From Paralimibaculum aggregatum (GTDB lineage: Bacteria; Pseudomonadota; Alphaproteobacteria; Rhodobacterales; Rhodobacteraceae): a stretch of 64,000 nt of DNA. Below, piece by piece: positions 47,899 to 55,062 of this stretch. Every line of letters begins with the position of its first letter. The first letter of the stretch is position 1. The notes below the pieces were generated by a model. It searched no databases. It had not been told where the DNA came from and saw nothing but the letters and a program-made list of their open reading frames with translations. The DNA is taken from assembly GCF_030270585.1 (NCBI RefSeq), contig NZ_BSYI01000002.1, positions 62,001 through 126,000 of the forward strand. Reading direction: 5' to 3'. Position numbers and translations under genes: made by a program.

Positions 47899-48236
47899 TG
47901 GAGAGCCTCGCCGCCGTCTGGGCCGCGGCGCCGGGCTGGCTGATGCACGTGCTGCTGGTCGACAGCGTCTGGGGCGTCTGGGTGGCGCTGTTCGGGCTGC
48001 TGGCGCAGGCGGTCTTCATGGCGCGGATGCTGGTGCAGTGGATCGCCTCGGAGCGGGCCCGCCGCTCGGTGGTGCCGGTGGCGTTCTGGTGGCTCTCGCT
48101 GGGCGGCGCGGCGATGCTGTTCGTCTACGGCATCCTGCGCGAGGACATCGTGATCATCCTCGCCCAGGCCTTCGGCGTCGTGGTCTATATCCGCAATCTC
48201 GCGCTCATCCGCGCCGAGGCGCGCGGGCGGCCCTGA
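47898..48236 (+). CDS. LAB_N (lipid A biosynthesis N-terminal domain) membrane protein
   Basis: The 112-residue protein has three hydrophobic segments and the LAB_N pattern: LLAQAVFMARMLVQWIASER, PVAFWWLSLGGAAMLFVYGI and QAFGVVVYIRNLALI. The domain occurs fused to or beside enzymes of lipid-linked sugar metabolism and may act in flipping or binding the carrier. The ATG shares one base with the upstream GT2 stop. The 3' end overlaps the convergent VPLPA-CTERM gene by 32 bases. Confidence 0.9.
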   Translation: MESLAAVWAAAPGWLMHVLLVDSVWGVWVALFGLLAQAVFMARMLVQWIASERARRSVVPVAFWWLSLGGAAMLFVYGILREDIVIILAQAFGVVVYIRNLALIRAEARGRP

Positions 48237-48861
48237 CCGCGCCGAGCGCGCCGAGACCGCCCAGCAGGAGCAGCACCGAGGCCGGCAGCGGCACGTCGCT
48301 CGCGGCGCTGACGGTCAGCCGCAGCGTGTTGTTGCCGAACATCCACTCATAGACCCCGGGGTCGGCGCCGATGGTCGCGAGATCGGTGCCCGAGAGCTCG
48401 GCCCTGCCGTCGAGCGGGGTGTTCGAGGCATACCCCTGCGGCAGCTCGATCTGCACATGTGGCGCCGCAAGATCGGATTGCTTCAGGAACAGGAAGAAGA
48501 AGCTGTCGCCGAAAACGGCAGGCATGGTGTCGAAGACACTCCCTGGCGTGCCGAAGTTTTGCGGCCCGGAGCTCATCAGGGAATAGTAGCTATCGCGGGT
48601 TTCCCCCGCTTTCGAAACAGTGAAACCGTTCTGGTACTCGTAGAAACCGGGGCTCTCGAGGCCGGGCCTGATGAACGCGCTGTTGGAAAAGGGTGTCGCC
48701 GTACCGGAAAAGTTAAAACCCGTCAGATCGACGGTGCCGGAATACTCGAGCCGAACGATCGGGCCGTCCTCGAAGAGGGAAACATCGACCAGCATCGCCG
48801 AGGCGTTGCCTGCGGCGAGGAGAAACGCCGCGGTCGCTCCGGCCATCCTCGACAGGGTCAT
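48205..48861 (-). CDS. VPLPA-CTERM sorting-domain secreted protein
   Basis: The 218-residue protein has a signal peptide (MTLSRMAGATAAFLLAAGNASA) and a C-terminal sorting signal: VPLPASVLLLLGGLGALGAV followed by an Arg-rich end. That is the VPLPA variant of PEP-CTERM tails, which are cut by exosortases and usually belong to exported glycan-associated proteins. The middle is beta-rich (TVDLTGFNFSGTATPFSNSA) with no known domain. ATG 48861 follows GGAGG by six bases; an in-frame ATG at 48906 was rejected. The coding sequence is visibly less GC-rich than its neighbours. No exosortase gene is in the window. Confidence 0.9.
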   Translation of the reverse strand: MTLSRMAGATAAFLLAAGNASAMLVDVSLFEDGPIVRLEYSGTVDLTGFNFSGTATPFSNSAFIRPGLESPGFYEYQNGFTVSKAGETRDSYYSLMSSGPQNFGTPGSVFDTMPAVFGDSFFFLFLKQSDLAAPHVQIELPQGYASNTPLDGRAELSGTDLATIGADPGVYEWMFGNNTLRLTVSAASDVPLPASVLLLLGGLGALGAVRAARAPRRG

Positions 48862-49049
48862 CGCGTGCCTCCATTCCGAAAACCGAACATTACGTAGCGC
48901 TAGCACATCGTCGCAGCGCTGTCGACGCGCCTGCCGGGCGCCCGCTGCCGCGAGGGAATAGGATTTTGCCCGGCGCCGGATGGGCGCTAGGCTGTGCAGA
49001 CATAAACCCGGACGGGGCCACGGTCCCTCTGCACAAGGAAGACACAGGG

Positions 49050-50648
49050 ATGATCACACTCGAGACGCTGAAGGCCCAGCTCAAGGCTGGGCGGATAGAC
49101 CGACGCCGCTTCATGGAAGGCGCGCTGACGCTCGGCGCCACCGTCGCCGGCGCCGAGGCGATGATGGGCCGCGCGCTCGCCGCGCCCTCGTCGGGCGGCA
49201 CCTACAAGCAGGCGCTGACCGGCGGCGCCACCTCCGACTCGATGGATCCCGCCAAGATCCTCGACAGCTACATGATCAACGTCAGCTCGCAGCTGCGCAA
49301 CAACCTCACCGAGATCGGGCCGGACAACCAGCTCCGCGCCGAGCTGGCCGAGAGCTGGGAGGCCAGCGCCGACGCCGCCACCTGGACCTTCAAGCTGCGC
49401 AAGGGCGTGGAGTTCACCAACGGCAAGTCGTTCGCCGCCGAGGACGTGGTGGCGAGCTTCCAGCACCACATGGGCGAGGGCACCGAGAGCGCCGCCAAGG
49501 GCCTCGTCGAGCAGATCGCCGAGGTCAGGGCCGATGGCGCCGAGACCGTGGTCTTCACGCTCACCGGCGGCAATGCCGACTGGCCCTTCCTCGTCTCCGA
49601 CTACCACCTGCCGATCTGCCCGGCGAAGGGCGACGGCAGCATCGACTGGGAGAGCGGCACCGGCACCGGCGGCTACAAAGTGGTCAGCTTCGAGCCCGGC
49701 GTGAACACCGTGGTCGAGCGCAACCCCAACTACTGGAAGGAGAACGCGGCCTATTTCGACTCGATCGAGAACCTGTTCATCGCCGACAGCACCGCGCGCA
49801 CCTCGGCGCTGATCTCGGGCAAGATCCACAGCCAGTCGAACCTCGACCTCAAGACCATCGACCTGATGGAGAAGAGCCCGAACCTCGTGGTGCTGCCGAC
49901 CTATGGCAACAAGCACTGCACCTTCCCGATGGATTCGACCGCCGCCCCCTTCGACAACAACCACGTGCGCCTCGCGCTGAAGCTGGCGATGGACCGGGCG
50001 CAGATGGTCAAGACCATCCTGCGCGGCTATGGCGAGGCCGGCAACGACCACCCGATCGGCCCGGCCAACACCTACCGCGCGACGCCGGAGGAGCTCGAGC
50101 CCCGCGACTTCGATCCGGACAAGGCGAAATTCCACCTCAAGCAGGCCGGGCTCGACAAGCTCTCGGTCGAGCTCTACGTCGCCTCCACCGCCTTCGAGGG
50201 CTGCGTCGAGGCCGGCTCGCTCTACCAGGAGACCGCGCGCAAGGCCGGCATCGAGATCAACCTCAACCGCGCCCCCGACGACGGCTACTGGTCGAATGTC
50301 TGGCTGAAGAAGCCGTTCTGCGCCAGCTACTGGGGCGGCCGGCCCACCGAGGACTGGATCTTCTCGCAGATCTACGCCAAGGGCGTCGACTGGAACGAGG
50401 GCAAGTGGGACCACGACCGCTTCAACGCGCTGCTGGTCGAGGCCCGCGCCGAGCTCGACACCGGCAAGCGCCGCGAGATCTATGTCGAGATGCAGCGCAT
50501 CCTGCGCGACGAGGGCGCCTCGATCATCCCGCTCTTCATGGCCTATACCCACGCGGTGGCGACCGATATCCACCTGCCCGAGCAGGTCGCGTCCAACTGG
50601 GAGCTCGACGGCCACAAGAACGGCGAGCGCTGGGCCTTCAAGGCCTGA
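49050..50648 (+). CDS. Peptide/opine-type ABC transporter substrate-binding protein (orphan)
   Basis: The 532-residue protein is a cluster C solute-binding protein (SBP_bac_5), of the kind that binds peptides, nickel or opines. The N-terminus carries a twin-arginine signal (GRIDRRRFMEGALTLGATVA), so export is by Tat. The lobes show LRAELAESWEASADAATWTF, GTGTGGYKVVSFEPGVNTVV and NPNYWKENAAYFDSIENLFI, all standard. ATG 49050 was chosen just after ACAGGG; an ATG at 48966 in frame has no support. No permease or ATPase genes follow, so it depends on a transporter elsewhere. Confidence 0.9.
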   Translation: MITLETLKAQLKAGRIDRRRFMEGALTLGATVAGAEAMMGRALAAPSSGGTYKQALTGGATSDSMDPAKILDSYMINVSSQLRNNLTEIGPDNQLRAELAESWEASADAATWTFKLRKGVEFTNGKSFAAEDVVASFQHHMGEGTESAAKGLVEQIAEVRADGAETVVFTLTGGNADWPFLVSDYHLPICPAKGDGSIDWESGTGTGGYKVVSFEPGVNTVVERNPNYWKENAAYFDSIENLFIADSTARTSALISGKIHSQSNLDLKTIDLMEKSPNLVVLPTYGNKHCTFPMDSTAAPFDNNHVRLALKLAMDRAQMVKTILRGYGEAGNDHPIGPANTYRATPEELEPRDFDPDKAKFHLKQAGLDKLSVELYVASTAFEGCVEAGSLYQETARKAGIEINLNRAPDDGYWSNVWLKKPFCASYWGGRPTEDWIFSQIYAKGVDWNEGKWDHDRFNALLVEARAELDTGKRREIYVEMQRILRDEGASIIPLFMAYTHAVATDIHLPEQVASNWELDGHKNGERWAFKA

Positions 50649-50688
50649 CCGGCCGGCGGCCCCCGCGGGCATCGCGCCCCGGGGCCGC

Positions 50689-50763
50689 CCCCTCCGCGCG
50701 CCCACCGGCCAGGGCACGCCCACCCGCCCACCCCGCGCCCCGCCCGGCGGTCGCGCGGAGGGG
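50689..50763 (-). repeat. G-quadruplex-loop hairpin M (minus strand)
   Basis: The outer 12 bp (50689-50700 with 50752-50763) are perfectly paired, and the inner part pairs with mismatches and a bulge. The 15-nt loop, 50719-50733, reads GGGTGGGCGGGTGGG on the minus strand. It is the first member of a pair with the hairpin at 50895-50971. Confidence 0.8.
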
Positions 50764-50816
50764 CGCGGGCGGGATCGGCGGCAGGGCGCCGCCCTTGCAG
50801 CGGCCCGGCCCGCCCG

Positions 50817-50896
50817 GGTCTCGGGTCGCCGCGGTCTCGGGTCGCCGCGGTCTCCGGTCGCCGCGGTCTCGGGTCGCCGCGGTCTCGGGTCGCCGC
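50817..50896. repeat. 16-bp tandem repeat, five copies
   Basis: Five exact-length units of GGTCTCGGGTCGCCGC run from 50817 to 50896 with one base change, in unit 3. The array lies between two G-quadruplex-loop hairpins, and its last two bases form the start of the second hairpin. There are no spacers, so it is not a CRISPR. The rest of this 477-bp gap holds no gene. Confidence 0.95.
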
Positions 50897-50971
50897 TCCG
50901 GCCGCGCGCCGGCCGAGCGGGGCGCGGGTGGGCGGGCGGGGCGCGCCGCTCGGCCGGCGCGTGGCCGGAGC
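50895..50971 (+). repeat. G-quadruplex-loop hairpin K
   Basis: Arms 50895-50920 and 50946-50971 pair over 26 bp with one G-T wobble, extended by a further short CGCG pairing past a 2-base bulge. The loop is GGGTGGGCGGGCGGGG (50926-50941), four G-tracts with single-base spacers. It ends 20 bp before the PHO-box-like site of ugpB. Confidence 0.88.
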
Positions 50972-50990
50972 GGGCCGGAGAAGCCTGCCG

Positions 50991-51012
50991 CTGTCACGAA
51001 AGTTGCACGAAA
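50991..51012 (+). promoter_or_regulatory. PHO-box-like PhoB site upstream of ugpB
   Basis: CTGTCAC-GAAA-GTTGCAC-GAAA (50991-51012) has the PHO-box layout of 7-bp direct repeats joined by 4-bp A-rich spacers, an 11-bp period that continues more weakly to 51030 (CCGACGC-AAAC-AGGTTAC). The first half-site matches CTGTCAY exactly. It lies about 115 bp upstream of the ugpB ATG. ugp operons are classic PhoB targets, so phosphate-starvation control is likely. Confidence 0.65.
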
Positions 51013-51125
51013 CCGACGCAAACAGGTTACGGTTTTCTGGCCTAAGGCGGGGCGTCCGCCGCCCATGTCGACAGGCCATGCGCGGACGCCCCTGCCCGCG
51101 CCAAATCTCAGAGGAGGACACCCCC

Positions 51126-52430
51126 ATGTCGATTTCCCGGCTTGCGCTTGCCGCCGCCATCGCCGCCGCGCCGGCCTTCGCCATCGCGAAGACCGAGGTC
51201 CAGTTCTGGCACGCCATGGGCGGCCAGCTCGGCGAGATCACCGACAAGTTCGCCGCCGACTTCTCCGCCGGCCACGCGAGCTGCACCGTCACCTCGTCCT
51301 ACAAGGGCAACTATACCGAGACCATGAACTCGGCGATCGCCGCCTTCCGCGCCGGCGAGCAGCCGCATATCGTGCAGGTCTTCGAGGTCGGCACCGCGAC
51401 CATGATGGCCGCCGAGGGCGCGATCTATCCGGTCGAGCAGCTGATGACCGAGACCGGCACGCCGTTCGACCGCTCGGCCTATCTGCCGGCGGTGATCTCC
51501 TACTACACCACCCCCGAGGGCGAGCTGCTCTCGCTGCCGTTCAACTCCTCCTCGCCGGTGCTCTGGTACAACAAGACCAAGCTCGACGAGCTCGGCATCG
51601 CCGTGCCGGCCACCTGGGACGAGCTCGAGGCAGCCGCCGCCAAGGCCAAGGAAGCCGGCGTCGAGGCGCCGTTCTCCTTCGGCTGGCAGAGCTGGACGCA
51701 GATCGAGAACTATTCCGCCTGGCACAACCTGCCCACCGGCACCAGGGAGAACGGCTTCGCCGGGCTCGACACCGAGTTCACCTTCAACAACGAGCACGTG
51801 GTGAACCACATCGCCCGGATCCAGCGCATGGGCGAGCAGGGGCTCTTCAAGTATGGCGGCCGGCGCGGCGACAGCCGGGCGATGTTCGTCAACGGCGAGG
51901 CGATCTTCTGGATCAACAGCTCGGCCTATTACGGCGGCTTCGCGCAGGACATCACCGACTGGGAATTCGCCCAGACCATGATGCCGCTCGACACCGCGGT
52001 GGCCGATGCGCCGCAGAACTCGATCATCGGCGGCGCCACGCTCTGGGTGCTGCGCGGCCGCGAGGCGGCGGAGTACAAATGCGTGGCCGAGTTCCTCGCC
52101 TTCCTGTCCGAGGCGGAGAACCAGGCCTACTGGCACCAGACCACCGGCTACGTGCCGATCACCACGGCGGCCTACGAGCTCTCCCGCGAGCAGGGCTTCT
52201 ACGAGACCTCCCCCGGCACCGACACCGCGATCAAGCAGCTCTCGCTGAACGAGCCGACGGTCAATTCCAAGGGCCTGCGCTACGGCAACTTCGTGCAGAT
52301 CCGCGACGTGATCAACGAGGAGCTGGAGGCGGCCTGGGCCGGTGACAAGACCGCCAAGGAGGCCCTCGACACCGCCGTCGAGCGCAGCAACGCGCTGCTG
52401 CGCAAGTTCGAGGCGGCGCACGCCCGCTGA
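51126..52430 (+). CDS. ugpB: sn-glycerol-3-phosphate-binding protein
   Basis: UgpB is the periplasmic receptor for glycerol-3-phosphate and its diesters. The 434-residue protein has a signal peptide (MSISRLALAAAIAAAPAFAI). It then has the UgpB-type start KTEVQFWHAMGGQLGEITDK, LPFNSSSPVLWYNKTKLDEL, GFAGLDTEFTFNNEHVVNHI and YWHQTTGYVPITTAAYELSR, which separate it from general maltose-type receptors. The ATG follows AGAGGAGG. The operon's other parts lie at 53671-57087, after an inserted SDR gene. Confidence 0.94.
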   Translation: MSISRLALAAAIAAAPAFAIAKTEVQFWHAMGGQLGEITDKFAADFSAGHASCTVTSSYKGNYTETMNSAIAAFRAGEQPHIVQVFEVGTATMMAAEGAIYPVEQLMTETGTPFDRSAYLPAVISYYTTPEGELLSLPFNSSSPVLWYNKTKLDELGIAVPATWDELEAAAAKAKEAGVEAPFSFGWQSWTQIENYSAWHNLPTGTRENGFAGLDTEFTFNNEHVVNHIARIQRMGEQGLFKYGGRRGDSRAMFVNGEAIFWINSSAYYGGFAQDITDWEFAQTMMPLDTAVADAPQNSIIGGATLWVLRGREAAEYKCVAEFLAFLSEAENQAYWHQTTGYVPITTAAYELSREQGFYETSPGTDTAIKQLSLNEPTVNSKGLRYGNFVQIRDVINEELEAAWAGDKTAKEALDTAVERSNALLRKFEAAHAR

Positions 52431-52458
52431 TCCGCGGCGACGCTGCCGAACCAGTCGA

Positions 52459-52484
52459 GGGGGCCGGCCCGTCCGGCCCCCCTT
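52459..52484 (+). terminator. Rho-independent-type terminator after ugpB
   Basis: GGGGGCCGG and CCGGCCCCC (52459-52467, 52473-52481) form a 9-bp stem with a 5-nt loop followed by CTTT. It lies 28 bp past the ugpB stop. The T-run is short, so it may only partly stop transcription into the SDR and permease genes. Confidence 0.55.
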
Positions 52485-52525
52485 TCCCCCCGCTCGGTGC
52501 CGCGCCGCTCCCCGGCAGGTCGCAC

Positions 52526-52590
52526 CCGCCGGAGCCCCCGCCCCAGCAGGTCCCGCGCCAGTCTCCGGCCCAGGCGCAGCCCGCCCGGCC
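52526..52590 (-). repeat. Degenerate relative of the C-rich stem-loop
   Basis: The stretch containing GCAGGTCCCGCGCCAGTC and CAGGCGCAGCCCGCCCGG resembles the loop of the copies at 19740 and 59817 (GGACCTGCGCCAGC ... GCGCAGCCCACCCGG), but without a clear closing stem. It precedes stem-loop H as the intact copies precede G and D. Confidence 0.4.
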
Positions 52591-52625
52591 CCTGTCGGGC
52601 GCGGGGCCGGCCCGCAGCGCAACGC

Positions 52626-52703
52626 GCCGCCGCCGACCATGGGTGGGCTCTTGAAACGGATCGTCCGGGGGCGGGGCCTCGACAGGGTGGGGGAGGCGGC
52701 GGC
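52626..52703 (+). repeat. Stem-loop H (G-rich loop)
   Basis: A 9-bp stem (52626-52634 with 52695-52703) closes a loop with GGGTGGGCTCTTGAAACGG and GCGGGGCCTCGACAGGGTGG. The loop core is shared with copies at 19847 and 59912. It lies between ugpB and the SDR gene. Confidence 0.78.
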
Positions 52704-52800
52704 CCTGCCCGCGCGATCCCGCATGGCGGCGCCGGGCCGGGCTTGACCCCTGCCCGCGCCCGCCCCAGCCTGCCGGACCGGAGCAGAGGGAGAGACCATC

Positions 52801-53484
52801 ATGGACAAGGTTCTGGCGATCACGGGCGCCTCGACGGGGATCGGGGCGGAGACCGCGCGGCAGGCGGCGGCGGCAGGCTGGCGGCTGGTGCTCGGCGCCC
52901 GCACGGAGGCCAGGCTGGCGGCGCTGGTGGCCGAGCTCGGCGAGGACCGGGCGCTGGCGGTGCCCTGCGACGTGCGCGAGATGGCGGCCTGCGAGGGGCT
53001 GGTGGCGGCGGCGCTGGCGCGCTTCGGCCGGCTCGACGCGGTCTTCGCCAATGCCGGGCTCGGCGCCTCGCGGCCGGGGCTCGACGAGGGCGACCCGGAG
53101 AACTGGGCCGAGATGGCGGCAACCAACATGCTCGGCCTCGCGCAGACCGCGCGGGCCGCGATGCCGGCGCTGCGCGACAGCCGCGGGCAATTCGTCATCA
53201 CCGGCTCGGTGGCCGGGCGCAAGGTGCTGAAGGGCTCCTTCTACGGCGCGACGAAATGGGCGGCCAACGCCTATGGCTACAACCTGCGCGAGGCGCTCGC
53301 CGGCAGCGGCGTGCGGGTCACGGTGATCGAGCCGGGGATGGTCGACACGCCGTTCTTCGACGAGCCGAAGCCGCAGGGGCTGGAGGCCGGCGACGTCGCC
53401 CGCTCGGTGCTGTTCGCGCTGTCGCAGCCGCCGCATGTGGAGATCCACGAGCTGGTGATCCTGCCCTGCCGGGCGGAGGACTGA
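52801..53484 (+). CDS. Short-chain dehydrogenase/reductase
   Basis: The 227-residue SDR is complete. It has the NAD(P) site ITGASTGIGAETARQAAA, NAGLG, ITGSVAGRKV with the catalytic serine, and Y-G-A-T-K with catalytic Tyr and Lys. Arg after the first strand (LGARTEARLAAL) suggests NADPH use. The ATG 52801 follows AGAGGGAGAG. It separates ugpB from ugpA and is bordered on the left by repeats, so it looks inserted into the ugp operon. Its substrate is not evident. Confidence 0.9.
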   Translation: MDKVLAITGASTGIGAETARQAAAAGWRLVLGARTEARLAALVAELGEDRALAVPCDVREMAACEGLVAAALARFGRLDAVFANAGLGASRPGLDEGDPENWAEMAATNMLGLAQTARAAMPALRDSRGQFVITGSVAGRKVLKGSFYGATKWAANAYGYNLREALAGSGVRVTVIEPGMVDTPFFDEPKPQGLEAGDVARSVLFALSQPPHVEIHELVILPCRAED

Positions 53485-53607
53485 CCGCGGCGGGGCGCCC
53501 GGCCCGGCCGGCGCGCCCCGGCCGGCAGCACGGCCGGCGCCCCGGCCAGCGCTCAGGCCAGCGCCCCGGGTGCCTGCGGCCGCGCCACCTTGGTGCTTGC
53601 AATCTCC

Positions 53608-53625
53608 CTGTCACATCGTTCTGTT
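53608..53625 (+). promoter_or_regulatory. Weak PHO-box-like site upstream of ugpA
   Basis: CTGTCAC-ATCG-TTCTGTT (53608-53625) has one good PhoB half-site and one poor one at the 11-bp period, about 45-60 bp before the ugpA ATG. It would let the permease genes keep phosphate control after separation from ugpB. The second half-site is weak. Confidence 0.35.
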
Positions 53626-53670
53626 AAGCCCGCTCGCGACGCATCACGAGCCGGGGAGAAGGACAGGGCG

Positions 53671-54687
53671 ATGGCCGACCGACGCACGGGCTTCTCGGGA
53701 CGCGCGCTGCCGCTCATGCTGGTGGCGCCGCAGATCCTTGTGACGCTGCTCTTCTTCGTCTGGCCGGCGGTGCAGGGGGTCTATACCTCGTTCTTCCTCG
53801 ACCAGGGCTTCGGCGGGAATCGCGCCTTCGTCGGATTCGGCAACTATGCCGAGCTGTTTGCCGATCCGCTCTATCTGCAGAGCTTCGTCACCACGCTGGT
53901 CTTCAGCGCCGCGGTGACCGTGCTGGCGATCGGCATCGCGCTGGTGCTGGCGCTGGCGGCGAACCGGGTGGTGCGCGGCGCGCTCGGCTACCGCTCGATG
54001 CTGATCTGGCCCTATGCGGTGGCGCCCGCGCTGGCCGGCGTGATCTGGTATTTCCTGCTCAACCCCTCGGTCGGCGTGCTGGCCAACTGGTACGACGCCG
54101 TCGCCCCGGCCGCCAATGCCGCGCTGGACGGGCTGACCGGCGCCCCGGCCGGCGCCACCGGGGCGGAGACGGGGGCGGAGACGGGGGCCGAGACGGCGGC
54201 GTCGGCAGACCCGGGCTGGTGGGCCTGGCTGCGGCTGCCCGAGGAGTGGAACCACTATACCGACGGCCGGCAGGCCATGGCGCTGGTGATCATCGCCTCA
54301 GTCTGGAAGCAGGTCTCCTACAACTTCCTGTTCTTCCTCGCCGGGCTGCAGTCGATCCCGCGCTCGCTGATCGAGGCGGCGGCGATGGACCATGCCGGGC
54401 CCTGGCGGCGGTTCTGGTCGATCACGCTGCCGCTGCTCTCGCCGACCACCTTCTTCCTGCTGGTGGTCAACATCGTCTATGCCTTCTTCGACACCTTCGC
54501 GACGATCCATGCCACCACCTCCGGCGGGCCGGCGCAGGCGACGACGACGCTGGTCTACCAGGTCTACCGCGCCTATGAGAGCACCGACTATTCCGGCTCG
54601 GCGGCGCAGTCGGTGGTGCTGATGGGGCTGGTGATCGGGATGACGATGATCCAGTTCCGCTATGTCGAGCGGAGGGTGGTCTATTGA
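53671..54687 (+). CDS. ugpA: sn-glycerol-3-phosphate ABC permease A
   Basis: UgpA forms half of the membrane channel. The 338-residue protein has six membrane segments and the permease loop EAAAMDHAGPWRRFWSITLP that contacts the UgpC ATPase. The periplasmic loop around residues 150-185 is enlarged by a GAET-type repeat (three 12-bp units, DNA 54160-54195) and reads Ala/Thr/Glu-rich. This lengthens the protein by about 35-40 residues over E. coli UgpA. ATG 53671 follows GGAGAAGGACAGG. Its stop overlaps the TTG start of the small gene that follows. Confidence 0.93.
   Translation: MADRRTGFSGRALPLMLVAPQILVTLLFFVWPAVQGVYTSFFLDQGFGGNRAFVGFGNYAELFADPLYLQSFVTTLVFSAAVTVLAIGIALVLALAANRVVRGALGYRSMLIWPYAVAPALAGVIWYFLLNPSVGVLANWYDAVAPAANAALDGLTGAPAGATGAETGAETGAETAASADPGWWAWLRLPEEWNHYTDGRQAMALVIIASVWKQVSYNFLFFLAGLQSIPRSLIEAAAMDHAGPWRRFWSITLPLLSPTTFFLLVVNIVYAFFDTFATIHATTSGGPAQATTTLVYQVYRAYESTDYSGSAAQSVVLMGLVIGMTMIQFRYVERRVVY
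54160..54195 (+). repeat. 12-bp tandem repeat inside ugpA
   Basis: Three 12-bp units GGGGCGGAGACG, with one base change in the third, encode Gly-Ala-Glu-Thr repeats in a periplasmic loop of UgpA. The repeat number may vary between strains. Confidence 0.9.
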
Positions 54688-54998
54688 GCGGCGCGTCACC
54701 GGAGCGGCAGGCGGTGCTCGGCGACCTGCCGGAGAACCAGCTCACGCTGATGTGCCGGCACGTGTTCCTGCGCGAGCGGCCGGTGGCCTATGCCGAGCCC
54801 ACCGAGGAGGGCATCCTGGTGCTCGCCTGCGGCGCCGAGGATCACGGCGACGGGCCGGAGGACTGGCTCTCGGCGAGCTATGGCGCGGTGGCGGCGGCGG
54901 ATCCCAGCCTTGCCGCCTGCCCGCCGATCCCGCTTGGCCGGGCGGCGGAGCGCGCCGGGCCGGACACCCCCTGGCAGATCACGGAGCCCGAGACATGA
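54684..54998 (+). CDS. Small soluble protein inside the ugp operon, unknown
   Basis: The 104-residue protein starts at TTG 54684, overlapping the ugpA stop by 4 bases. It is soluble and acidic, with QLTLMCRHVFLRERPVAYAE, GILVLACGAEDHGDGPEDW and a C-terminal AAADPSLAACPPIPLGRAAE. The pattern of a short strand pair followed by C-G-x-E-D-H and a D-P-S-L helix resembles small unnamed bacterial proteins that report on protein quality or immunity. I cannot name the family. Position between two permease genes suggests a role tied to the transporter or its regulation. Confidence 0.7.
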   Translation: MSGASPERQAVLGDLPENQLTLMCRHVFLRERPVAYAEPTEEGILVLACGAEDHGDGPEDWLSASYGAVAAADPSLAACPPIPLGRAAERAGPDTPWQITEPET

Positions 54999-55062
54999 GC
55001 GCCCCCTTCGCCCTGCCGCCCTGCGGCGCCGGCCCGGAAACCCTGCGCGGGGAGTGCGCACG

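Noticed and set aside
50817-50896. CRISPR array
   Set aside because: Units are contiguous 16-bp repeats without spacers, and there are no cas genes.
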